64,000 nt of DNA from Holacanthus passer (Eukaryota; Chordata; Actinopteri; Pomacanthidae), in contig JAFREQ010000090.1 of the NCBI GenBank assembly GCA_025331565.1, positions 2,082,501 to 2,146,500 of the forward strand, written 5' to 3'. Under the pieces are notes generated by a model. The model did no database searches. It saw only the letters and a program-made list of their open reading frames with translations, and had not been told where the DNA came from. Every line of letters starts with the position of its first letter. Position 1 is the first letter of the stretch. Of the stretch, positions 34,161 to 45,838 are shown in pieces. Made by a program: the position numbers and the translations under genes.

Positions 34161-37100
34161 TACAGCCACATGGGTCGGAGGTGGATTCATCGTGGGCACA
34201 GCAGAGGCCGTGTACAACCCGTCCATGGGACTGATCTGGGCCGTCATGCCAATAGCTGCAACCATGTGTTTCATCATTGGTGAGATTTCCCATTTCAAAC
34301 CCTGCAGCAGGGACAGCTCTCATGCAGCGATCGTGTGCATGAGAGAAAAATGTATAGAGCAGAAAACTAGTGGCCTCGTGAGGCTGCAACGCTCATTACA
34401 CACCACAGAGGACGGATCTAAAAATCTGAGGTCCTCATCATGAGCTGGGCAGAAACGTAAAGTCTGAGGAACAACATCTGCCGTTCAATAATTAAAACCA
34501 CTTACGTTTTCCTCGTGGTTGTGTGAGTAACGTCCGTCAGAAGCAAAGACAAGGACGCGGCTCGAGTCAAGAGACGAGTCGAAAATCCAACTTAGCCCTC
34601 GGTGAATATTCTTCACGCAGTCGTCTCGCTCTTGTTTATCGTCTCCAGTCTCTCAGTACAGTCCTTTAAATAGAAAAGCCTGATACGAGACAGGAAGAGA
34701 ACATGTTTGTTTAGCAAATGGGATTCAGAATTAAATGGTTCCACGTGTTAAACGACACATCTAAAATGTCTGCTTGTTACATGGCAAAGACATAATATGG
34801 AACCCGAGTATCTCTGACAGCGACGCTCGGTCGGAAGACAAAGTCTGTAGAGTCCACGATAACAGAGGGAAATATGTTGACATCAGACTTGAGCGCTAGG
34901 TTAAACTTGCTTTACCTTGTTCTTGGGTTTCAGAAATTCTCTCTCAGAAATGAAAGTGTACATGTTTATGTCTGAGTTGTACGACATGAAAACATTATAG
35001 TTCTCTATTTGTTTTTATTATTGGACTATTTAGACTTTGTTTTCTCTGTATTTAAACCAGAAGGTCTGAACTCCACCGTCACTACTTCATGCTGCAGTGT
35101 GTGGTTTACAGCCTGTCTCTGGAAACTGATGAACAGCCTCCTGGGAAACGTAGGAAATCGCTGACTAAAGTAGAAATTAAAAATGCAAGTTTAGAGAAAA
35201 TCTCTTTTTCCCAAAACTGTAAATTACGACACTTCATCATAAACGAACTCCTGAAATGCATCAGAAACTAGTGAAGAGAGAACGGCGACGACACTCGAGG
35301 ACGGATTTTCATCTTGAATGTGAAAATGTTTTGTGATATCTTTCAATGAATGGGAACTAGTTGTGTAACGTCTGGAGATTAACACAGAAAAACAACATTC
35401 CTCCTCCACATGAAAATCACGAGAAAAGAAACTGTTATCCTCTTAAACCCTGATGACTGTACGCTGACATGAAAGTGGTTCCACAAAGACACTGTGACAA
35501 CTTTTCAACTGCGATTGAATATTCGGTCGTTTTACCGAACGGCTCAGGGTTTTGTGCTTTATGAAATAACATTAAGAGAAGAGGCTCCGTCTCATCTTTA
35601 TTGTCAAACATACAGCTGTTTTGCTCAAAGTTAGAAACCTGTTAACACCATTTTCCAATTTAAAAGCTGAATGTTTCCTGTCATACATGTAAATGACAAA
35701 CAACTGTCTAACTCATCTTTCTTCGCTCCATCATCGAGGTGGCCTGTTCTTCGCCGAGCCGATGAGAAACAATAAGTACGTGACCATGATGGATCCGTTC
35801 CAGATCAAATATGGAAAAGTACCGACGGCCGCTCTCTCGCTGGCTTCGCTCGTATCAGAGATTATGTGGGTGACCGGAACACTCATAGGATTAGGTAAGA
35901 ATGTTTCTGTGTGTGGGTGTGATGCATTCGATACTTGCATGTTGACCCTGGCGGCAGAGCAGCTGTTTATTGCAGCTCTTTGCCGACGTGCTGAGTGAAA
36001 CACAAGTCTTCGACTAATTGTACAGTTGGTCTGAAATAACTCCGTCGAGGGAACGAGACCTTAAATCACACCGGCAACCGCAGGAGTGACGGGTCTGAGA
36101 CGGTGATGTGGTGGTAAATAAACACACGGCGTTATAACGATCAAGTAGTGAGGAAAATGCACTTGGATTCTAGGTCTTATCTCTGATCACTTTTCTGTCA
36201 ACTAATCTGGTCTTATAGGTAAATCTGAAATCTAGTGGACTAGATTTGGTTGTAATGATTTTTCAGGTTTAAGCGACTCCTGAGGTTTAACTCAAGGTCT
36301 TATAATGTTACAGTGTACCGTCCTGTTTCAAATAGTCCGGGCTGACGTCAGCTTATCATATCATATATTCATATGGGTGTACATGTCTGCAGTATCAATG
36401 AATTTCAATACAAAAATATCACAGGAATGTTTCCGTTAATTTAGAAACAGCGTCTTCATTACATAGTTTGTTCTCCAGAGACCATTGACAAGTCTTTTTT
36501 TAAAATGTCCCACTCAGCTCACAGCAACATTTTATGTTATGTGTTTATATGAAAAAATAAATGATGGTAAATATGTGTTTGTCCGTCTAACAACACAGAA
36601 TTTCTTAATCATTTGAGGATCATTTATCTGTCACTTCTCTTTTTCCTGCAGTCACGTCTCTATCAGGCCTAATTATGGTAATAAATAATATCAACAAAAT
36701 CTTTCATCTTGGCAAAAAGGATTCTGCTGAAGTCAACGGTTACAATATGAGTTAAACCTTAATATGAACACACACACGTAAGTTGGACAACCACAGTTTA
36801 GCATTCGGGGCAGAGGAAGTGAGGTGGAAGGTTGATGCTCAAACATGTATTTTGAATTTACTCTTGTCTGAGTCAACTGAGGTAGCCTCCTGAATTTGGG
36901 CAGGAAGACGATTCTAAAGAAGAAGATCTCTGCCACCTACTGATGTTTGATTTATTTTTGGAATCGTCGGCAGGCCGATATTTTGAGATCGTAGAGCCCA
37001 GCAGGTATCTGAGCAGCGACTAGAGGTGATGAGTAGGATGGTGCAAGTCTGTGAAATATTTTATAAGTTAAAAGTAGAATCTAGAAGTCGGATCCGTCGT

Positions 37101-40100
37101 GTACAGGGAGCCAGTGCAGTGAAACGAGAACAGGCGTAATATGATCGTGGTTGATATTCTAACAGCAGTGTTTTGTAGAAATTGATTGAGGCACGCCAGA
37201 GAAAAGCCTCGATGTGTGTATAATGTGTGTGTGTTTACCAGGTGTAACCATGAGTGTGATCCTGGATCTGTCCTACACTGTGAGCATCTGGATCTCTGCT
37301 GCCGTGGCCATCACCTACACCCTGCTGGGAGGCCTCTACTCTGTGGCCTACACCGACATCATACAGCTCATCCTCATTTTCCTCAGCCTGGTGAGTTCCT
37401 GCTTCGCCTGCCTCCTCGTGCGCTCCCTCTCACGTCTGAGTGCTGAGCGCAGAGTTAGAGGCTTTAGGAGGAGTTACACGCTGGAACTATTTGTTGTGTT
37501 TTTGAACTTTTTTTTTGAACTGTTTCCACCTGCTTCCACTCTTTATGTTCTACTTAAAGATCATATATAACTTTTGAAAGTACAAAGAACACATTTCTTT
37601 GTTTTACAAACTAAAAGTTGAAAAAGTCAGACACAATAAAGCACATCCTTGCTCACTTTAGTGAAAGCAGGAGTTCTGCAGCTCCAGCCTTACTTGGTCT
37701 GGTATGACCAGTAGCTTATGCTGGCTTATGTCAGCAGGCGTTGGGTAAATATTGCTGTATAATGGGGATTTATTGAGCTTTTCATGGTCTTGTCATCTAA
37801 GTCTGGGAAAGAAAAGAAAGAAAATATTTCCTAAAATGATTCACGATTCCTTTTTTATGATGTTACTGGCTTTGAATGAAGGTTTCGTTCATTTTGAGGG
37901 ATCTTATTTTGGAGAAAAGCTCTTTGTTGTTTAGCCACTGTGTGCGCTGATGATGTCATCTTTAGGCGTCCAGGAAAGTCTTCAATCTAATTATTTAGGT
38001 GATTTGAGTGAAGAATGAAATGAGTATGTTGTTTTAACATGAACTTTAATGGGCACCACTTGATATTTGTGGACCTTATTTGAGAAAAAGCTGCCAGCTA
38101 ATGTTTGCTGACAGTCAGAAGAGCTGCTTCTCTGTGTGCTGTATCCTGCTGAAGGTTGTTGCTTTTTCCTAGTGGCTGTGCGTCCCCTTCGCCCTGATGA
38201 GCCCCGCTGTGCTGGACATCACTGAGACAGCCTACAACCACACCTTCCAGTCTCCCTGGGTCGGCACTCTGGAGGCAGACAGAGCCTGGAGGTGGATCGA
38301 TAACTTCCTACTTCTGGTAAGGCTGGAAGGGTTCTCACGAAACTCAATATACGATTAAGATGAAACTTGTTTGAAGTGAAGTTTGTTCAAGGATGCCGCC
38401 GAGGACGTCCTCTGCTTCACTGTTTTATTAAATCATGGACAGCACATCAGGTTTCACTTTGGACTGGAGAGGATCCAAACATGAGGCTGGAATCTACGCT
38501 TTTTTTGTAGATTATATATTTTTTCAGCAGACTGTGATCTGTCTTGTGCAATGAAGAGGACTGCGCTGCGCGTGTTACACAAACATCCTCTCCAGGTTTT
38601 ATGTTTGCATAGCACATGCAGAAATGTGAATCCCTCCACTTGAAGCAGTTGGGACTAAATGGGACTTTTACAGGTCAGTTATTAATCATGACAGCTCTTC
38701 AAAAGGTGGAGGTTTTGAGGTAAGAATGATCGAGCAGCTTCAGTTTGTGACCCTCGCGTTTCATCACGTTTAGGTCACAGAGCTAATCATTTGTTGTGTG
38801 AAAAGATTAATTCTTCCTACAATCGAAGTCTTACTTACCAGTTTTGAAGGTATTTCCAAAATCCTCACTCTTCTGTTCACCTGGATCAAAACATGTTTTG
38901 TCTGTAACACAGTGAAAACAAAAAGGCAACTGATAATAAAACCTTTCAGTTTGGTGAAACATTGAACAGTTTTTGCTTTACCAAAAAAAAAAAAAAAAAA
39001 AAAAAGACTTCTCTGCTGCTTTGATACAATATTTTCTGTCTTGTGTTCATCCTCCTTCTCTCCAAGGGTTTGGGGAACTTGGGTCTTCAGAACTTCCACC
39101 AGAGGACGCTGTCAGCCGCCTCTTCAGCTACAGCCAAGATCACCTGCTTCGCCGCTGCGTTCATTGTTCCCACGTTGGGAATCCCTCCCATACTCCTCGG
39201 TGCTGTGGCTGCGTCAACAAGTATGTTTCAGGAACAATTTCATTTTAAATGAAAAGCGTTTCAGCTTTGAAGAAATGATGAAAAACATTGAAGGCTATTT
39301 GCTACTCTGCTCAAACTGTCTTCGTGTTCCTCAGACTGGAACCTGACTTCTTATGGTTCCCCGTCTCCATTTGAACGTGGGGAGACGGGCCTCGTCCTGC
39401 CCATCGTCCTGCAGCACCTCACCCCGACCTACATCTCCATCGTCGGCATCGGGGCGGTGGCCGCTGCCGTGATGTCATCCACCGACTCGGCCTTACTGTC
39501 AGCGGCCTCCATCTTTACCTCCAACATCTACAGGAACATCCTGAGGACACAGGTGAGGAAGAGACGGAGGAGAGCGAGAGGAGGTGAAGTCTCTCTTCCA
39601 TTCAGACATCCGAAGACTCGTCTGATTGAATAAACATTTAAAGAGTATTGATTTAACAATGTGTCGCTGAACTAAAATACTTAGAAAAAAATGAAAACCA
39701 CTGATTCATATATTAATTTGTGTTCTTCCCTCCAGGCGTCAGAGCAGGAGATCCAGTGGGTGATCCGGGTCTCGGTGGTGGTGGTGGGCCTGGCCGGTAC
39801 GTCTCTCACCTTCCTGGACAACAGCGTCCTGATGATCTGGATGCTCCGCTCCGACCTCACCTACACCCTCATGCTGCCGCAGATCGTCTGCGTCCTCTTC
39901 TTCAAGATCTCCAACGGTTATGGGGCCGTTCTGGGCTGCGTGGTGGGCATGCTGCTGCGGGTGTTGTGCGGGGAGCCGCTGCTTGGGATACCGCCTGTTC
40001 TCCAGTTCCCAGGATGCACTCTGGTAAATGGCGTTTATGTCCAGCGCTCCCCGATCAGGACCATCTGCATGCTGTCTGCTGTGGTGTCCATCTTGTTGTT

Positions 40101-40287
40101 CTCCTATCTGGCATCTCTTCTCTTTAACAGAGGCCTGATTCCTGAGAAATGGGATCTTTTTAATGTAAAAGCTCAGTACTTAATACAAACAGAAGGTGGC
40201 GCCAAATCCAACACTAAGGACAGGAACTTAAAAGAAGCAAATGAGAACAATGAAGTGTGTGAACCTATGTTAGAATCAACATGTTAA
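33417..40287 (+). CDS. slc5a7-like: High-affinity choline transporter-like protein, SLC5A7 family, copy A
   Basis: Sodium-coupled solute symporter of the SLC5 family, closest to CHT1, which takes choline into cholinergic terminals. Exons: 33417-33600, 34166-34279, 35739-35894, 37242-37390, 38173-38316, 39067-39220, 39335-39552, 39736-40287; 1,671 nt, 556 residues. Family marks in order: IGIWAS in TM1, TATWVGGGFIVGTAEAVY, GGLFFAEPMR, YVTMMDPF, LGGLYSVAYTDIIQL, FHQRTLSA, AVAAAVMSSTDSALLSAAS, LPQIVCVLFF, and a cytosolic tail ending EPMLESTC. Similarity to mammalian CHT1 is clear but far from close (for example LIWAVMPIA where human has LAWAQAPIG). The tail is shorter and lacks the long CHT1 C-terminal segment. 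So it is a divergent CHT-like gene, and choline as substrate is an inference. Intron 1 uses a GC donor. Confidence 0.9.
34126..34160. repeat. (TG)n tract at the acceptor of exon 2, choline-transporter-like copy A
   Basis: About 34 bp of TG followed by GTACAG and the exon at 34166. No pyrimidine tract is left between the repeat and the acceptor. Confidence 0.95.
36960..37190. repeat. Probable decayed interspersed repeat in intron 3 of copy A
   Basis: The phrase pattern around ATTTTATAAGTTAAAAGTAG and GGGAGCCAGTGCAGTGAA resembles a short non-autonomous repeat common in percomorph genomes. This rests on recognition of the pattern alone. Boundaries are approximate and the class is unknown. Confidence 0.4.
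38982..39005. repeat. Poly(A) tract in intron 5 of copy A
   Basis: About 24 consecutive A residues, 60 bp upstream of the exon 6 acceptor. It may be a retroposon tail, but no body is recognisable next to it. Confidence 0.85.
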
Positions 40288-43200
40288 GAAATATTATTTG
40301 AAATTCATTTTTATACATTTTTCATCACTATGGACTGGTTTAAGAACAAATGTATGTAATGTGTAATGATATACTTTTAATAGTACAGTATATTTTGAAT
40401 TTTTGTATAATTTTATACACAGCATATGTGAAAACATCACACCTACGCTCTTTGTCATTAGAAGAGCTCAGCATTTTCTCTGCAGTTTTTTGCAGCCGTG
40501 ATACCTTCAAGTATTGTAGGATTATAAGACCATAACTCCAAAGTGCTGCTGTCTACTTTACTTTAGTTTGTTGTTCATGGACACTTTAGTTTCTTATACG
40601 TGAAGATGAAGGAGGGCTGTTCAAGCCCCTCTCAAAACTTCAACATATTATACACAATGGTATAGGTACACAACATTTTATAGGCATTAAAGGAAACCTG
40701 TGGTGAAGGTCATGTCTTCTTGAAGCAGAGCTACGCAGCTGTGTGATGTGGGCTTACTGTATCCTCGGCATGCACGGTGTGGCGCTATTATGTTAGAATC
40801 AAAAATACAATGACACATCAGATCAGACTTATCTGGTGGCAGCCTAAGTACGTTAGTCCAGAGTCCCTCTCCCCAGCAACATTTTGCAGCTCCTCCTGGG
40901 GGATCCTGAGCTGTACCCAAGCTAGATGAGAAATATAATCTCTCCAGCGTGTTCTGGGTCCATCCCAGGGTCCGGGAAACCTCCAAAGGAAGGTGCCCCC
41001 ACTCCACCTCAGCTGGATCCTTTCAACACGAAGGAGCTGCGGCTCTCCTCCGAGCCCCCTCTGCGTGATGTGTCTGAGCGTGAGCCAAGCGTCCCTGCAG
41101 AGTAGAGAAACTCAAATTCAAAGACAAATATTAATAAAAGTCACTTAATACAGAGGCTCAGGCTCAGGGGCTCCACTGACCCGTTGGGCCCCTGAGCCTG
41201 TGAGGCTCATTAGGAAATCCAGCCATGTTTTAAAGGTCATTTTATATTTGATCTCTTCTTTTACTCTTCATTTTATAGCAGGCTTCGGCATTTAAAAACA
41301 ATGGCTGTTAACAGTTAAGTATTGTTCATCTTGAATCCTCGACCAGTGGTTAATACTGCTGCCACACAGCACCACTGCTGAATGAACACCTTTAACAACC
41401 CAATGACCCAATTAGGCCAACGGATTGATCTGATTATGATGCACTAAGAGCCCAGGAACAAAGATTACATGGAAGCAAAAAGGCTTCAGTGAGCTGAACT
41501 TTTTAATATAATCACTTAGTTTGAAATAAAGCTCCAGTCTCTGCCATGAACAGTCATTTCTTTACACATGCACATCATTGTTTTATTGTCTTGGAATATT
41601 AGTTCATGCTGTGGTCAGTGCGCTCTCTTGCACTGGAAACGAAACACCCACAACCTACTATGTCTTGTTGTTTTAAACACTATATGGCAGAGAGGTGACT
41701 TTACTTTTTTCAAAGTGCAAAGCTTCATCAAAAAAAAGAACAAGACAAATACCAGAATTTCCCTTTAAGCACTTCAACAGTTTAGGCTTTAAAAATACAG
41801 GAGACCTTATTTTATAATTAGGTAGGCACCCTCTCTTCTCTGTCGTCTGCTGGAATTATTAAGCACTTAATGGGTTAATATTGAAGTCTAAAGCAATTAA
41901 TACACTTAGGGTTGGGACGATAGAGGCATTTCTGTTTTAAAAATGTCAAAATCTGTATGAATATGTAACCAAACATGGATATAGTAAGTTCTGGAATTAA
42001 ACCCTTTACTTGTTTAAGTCCACTCGACTCAACTGACTCCACTTCTGTCCCACAAGCTTATGATGAGACATAAAAATAACCACAGTCTGCTTGATAATTC
42101 AACATAGGAGCGCGTGGCATCCCGGGGCTGTGACAGATGTCCGGACTGTCCCCTGATGTCTGTGTCAATCTAAGTCAAGTAACAATATGTCAGTGTGGTA
42201 TGATATGACGTGACATCTCGCTCCTGACTTGGCCGTGTGCCAACAGCTCTGGTGGAACAATCGTCCCACAGGACACAGGCTGAGATAAAGGTCTTCTATA
42301 ATAAGACTGCACAGGCAAGTGTTGCTGTCAAAAGGACGTGGCTCCGGCGGCTTCCTGTGTCTCTTATCTGATGATGCTTATGTTGGTGTTGAGGTCTAGA
42401 AATGAGGTTCCCCCTTAACCTACCACCATCTGCCACATTTCTCTTCAGTAGAATTCTTGAAACGAGTTTAACTCACAGGTACACACAGTGCAGGACCTGA
42501 TGTGTGATGATGAAGGGGAATAATCAGAGGATGGGTGTACTGACACCTGCTGGTCGTCTGGTCATACAGCAGCGCACCAAACCTGGTTAACTGGAGACAT
42601 TTAGCTGAAACATTTATCCAGGGTAGTACAAGAAGTATAAGCCAATAATATTGGTTTATACTTCCCCATCTTTAACATTATGACCAAATCAGAGGTCAAA
42701 AAGTTAAATCCAGTGTCCAAACACAGCAGAAAGCAGAATAACCGTGTCGTACATAAATCACAGTTTTACAAAACTGCAAATTTAGTAGCACAGCCTTCTT
42801 GTGAAGACATTCAGAGAATCATTATAAAAAGTTTGGTGTGAGTCACTATGCTTTCTAACATGGAGCTTGTAGGATTCAGGGTCTTTCTCAAGGACGTTTC
42901 ACTTTGAGACAGCTGCCCTGCGACCTTGGACAGTCATTTCCTGGTGGATAAAACTGTCAGCTGACTTTCATCGCTCAACTCTGATCCATCCTCTACAATG
43001 GGCCAGTATGTGTTCAGTATGGCCGCAACTAATGATTTCAAATTTTCAGGTAATAGACTATTTACAGATATAGTAACTGACTGATTGATTGATTGAGGGA
43101 ATTTGAAGGTGTTTAGTAGAAAAACGCAGAAGCAAAAAGTCTGATGAAACATCCCAGACTGCACATACATATTGTTACAGCAGTGCACAATTTATTTTCC

Positions 43201-43907
43201 ACACATTCAACCTTTAAATACTAAATTATACAATCAGGGTCTGAGGGGAATTTAAAGGTTGAATCAACTCTGTCACAGAAAGCTGCTGCTGCTCTGTCCT
43301 CTGTGGGTTAAAACTTTCAAACATGTTTCACATTAGGCCACGCCCCAATCAGTGATGTCACAGCAGGTGTGTTGACTTTGACAGATTCGGCGACCTACAT
43401 CTACCAAAAAATCACAATGTCCTTGGTTCATTTCCGGCTGCATGTAATCGCTTTCTGTGGACTTACTTGCATGATTAAGTCATTGATTGGTGAGAAGAAA
43501 ACAGAAAGAAATCACTGGAATCATGCATCACAGGGTTTCAGGGGGTGAGAATTTCACTGGTAAATTTGCCTGGTCAATGGTCAAGAAAATATTAAATTTA
43601 AACATTTTCAGGATACACTCAACAACAGCTTACTCTTCCAGTCCAACAGTTTATATTTGGGGGTCTGGATTATGAGTTCTGATGTGTTAGGAATTTGCTG
43701 TATCCTAAATTGTCCCAGACCATAAAACAAAAACAAAATACCCATTAAATGCTGAATTTTTTTCTTCCTTTCACCATTTGCGCTGCAAAGTCGGTCTTAA
43801 AAAAAAAGAAAAAAAGAAAAAAAATGAGTCTTTGTAGGACCCTGACAGTGTCCTCTCTTCTCCTGCCAGCCCTCACTGAGGAGGGGGATGAATTTCAGTG
43901 CTGGAGG
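40288..43907. other. Convergent intergenic region between copy A and cox20
   Basis: Holds the 3' ends of two convergent genes, a decayed LINE 3' fragment (40830-41100) and an A-rich tract (43797-43824). No coding exon recognised. Confidence 0.55.
40830..41100 (-). mobile_element. Decayed LINE 3'-end fragment (L2/Rex-type)
   Basis: On the minus strand, CCAGAACACGCTGGAGAGA, then GAGGAGCTGC and GCTGGGGAGAGGG, follow the order found in the 3' coding end of a LINE that is common in teleosts. The upstream part contains the reverse of a GGAGCTGCGGCTCTCCTCCG stretch typical of the same element. Many substitutions and stops are present. It is not intact. Confidence 0.65.
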
Positions 43908-45830
43908 TCATGAGGACGCTGATGGTCCTTCTGCTCCAGGTTTGTCTGTGCGGTCTAAAACGGTCCCTTCATACAAGACCTTGTTCTTGATGCCAGCCTG
44001 GATCATCCTCTGCTGCACTCGAAGCTTAGCGTTGTTCATCCTGCAGTAAAGCCTGGAGAGGGAGACACAGCAGGGTTTCTGTTACAACCAGAGGTATCTG
44101 CTGTAAGAAGTGAGCTCGTGTTTGGTAGAAAAATTCAGCAAATATTGGTTTGTATGTTTGTAAAGAATCAGAAAGTGAAAGACAGACAAGAAGAGGATGG
44201 AGTGTCGATCAACATAAGGACCTACCAAGACCCGAGTGTGGTGAGCATAAAGCCTGCAAATCCCACATCAAAAGACCTCTTCACCCGACCTGCGGACAAC
44301 AGGACAAACTGAGTTCAGACAAACTTCTGCCTTAGAAACGTGAAACCAATTCTGTCTGTCATGTCAGACAATGGAGATGCTTGAAATTGTTCTGTGTTTT
44401 TTTGTCCAAATGTAACTTCTTTGCAAAAGTTTGTATTTCTCTCTCAAGGGGCTGGTGGGCTACTTTGTTCATTACATTAAATTTCTGGAGCACTGAGCCA
44501 TGCAAAAGTCCAGACATACCAAGAATATTTGCATAATTTGTTGTGCAACAAAATTATGTTAAATAAAATTAGGACATTTTTTGAGATCTACACATTTTTC
44601 CTTTAAACTAAATTAATACAAAAAATTCAATAGCAATTTGAAGTAATTGAATCCAGATGAACACAGCGAAAGTACACACCCCTTGTGTCATCAGGCTTTA
44701 AATGACTCACTGGAATATTTGATTTCTTTGGATTTGGATGAACTTCCTCTTAGTTTAATACATGAGGTATCGTCTTACATTGTGGACGAGACAGACTCCA
44801 GTGAGCGAACACCTGTACACCCATGGAGATGTTGCAGTGATCAACCATTCAGTTATTCCTCAACAGACAAACACACACAGTTGAGACTCAAATAAGACTC
44901 ACTAGTAGCCAGAAAGCAGAGCAGGCCAGCAGCCACTGAGCCACCAGCTCCATGCAGGATGGCGTCTCTGGAACATGGAGTGTTCTGGACATCCAGAATC
45001 CCCAGCAGCCTGAAACGCTGAAGGACAGACAGACAGGAAAGACAAAGGGACGGAAGCAGATGTTCAGTGGCTGATTTCCTTTGATATTATGTGATATTGA
45101 GAGCTTCTGTGAATTCAGATTTAAATGGAATGTGTACATTCTTATCAAACATCACAGTCCACAGTTGGATCTGGATCCATAGTGATGTAACACATGCTTC
45201 ATGACTTTGCTTTTCATGTACTGTTTTTATGAGTATCGTGTATTTTGTCCATATGCAACACTGTGTATGTCAGTGAGTGCATGTTGTCCTTGAGAGCAGC
45301 CAAGTAAAAGTGTTTCATGTAATGGAAATGTACTGATGGTATTTGTATTGTGCATAACTATTAGAAATACTTGAAGTCTTGAATCGTGACACTTAATAAA
45401 TCCTCATTGCAAAGTACCAAAGATGCTAATACAGAATGCTGCATCAACTGTGGCCTGTGAACTACGGTTTCAATTCATCACTTACACTTTAGGGCTGAAC
45501 AATTAATTACAATATTATGGAAAGCAATATGACCAAGTCCAACATCCTAATAATGTAAAGTAATGGAGTAACTTAATGAATCGGAAAACTGCTGCTGTTG
45601 ACCTTCTGAAAACTCGAAGCTTCTTCTATTTAAACTGTTTCCTCCTGAAGTCACATCGAGACACGGACCTTGTTCCCGGTTTCCTCTTCTTCTCCCGCCA
45701 TCACACAGCCGTGTTTGTCTCCTTGTCCAAAGTTCTATTTAGCTTTAAAATATCCGTCGTTCAATGATCATTTTCGTAACTGTATAGCCTCCGCGCATGC
45801 GCAGTACATGCCGACCTGTCCGTCCGCCAT
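43908..45830 (-). CDS. cox20: Cytochrome c oxidase assembly protein COX20
   Basis: Inner-membrane mitochondrial chaperone that stabilises newly made COX2 during complex IV assembly. Four exons on the minus strand: 45830-45816, 45017-44903, 44289-44226, 44052-43908; 339 nt, 112 residues (human is 118). Exon 1 encodes only MADGQ. The rest follows the family closely: RLLGILDVQNTPCSRDAILH, a first hydrophobic helix GGSVAAGLLCFLATS, the basic loop RVKRSFDVG, a second helix GFMLTTLGSWLYC, then NNAKLRVQQRMIQ and KNKVLYEGTVLD as in human COX20. All junction phases fit and donors and acceptors are canonical. The very short first coding exon is the weakest part, but it matches the short variable N-terminus of the family. 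It is divergent to lhb, with about 2.1 kb between their 5' ends. Confidence 0.92.
45792..45803. promoter_or_regulatory. cox20: NRF-1-type palindromic site next to cox20 exon 1
   Basis: CGCGCATGCGCA is a perfect match to the NRF-1 consensus YGCGCAYGCGCR. It lies 13 bp inside intron 1, close to the presumed transcription start. NRF-1 drives many nuclear genes for respiratory-chain biogenesis, so the site fits the function of the gene. Binding is inferred. Confidence 0.7.
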
Positions 45831-45838
45831 TGGCCGCC
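45826..45838 (-). promoter_or_regulatory. cox20: CCAAT/YY1-like motif over the cox20 start codon
   Basis: The minus strand reads GGCCAATGGCGGA, where the ATG sits in an ATGGCGG core as in YY1-bound start regions of short-leader housekeeping genes. The same bases form a CCAAT motif. It suggests a short 5'UTR. Confidence 0.4.
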
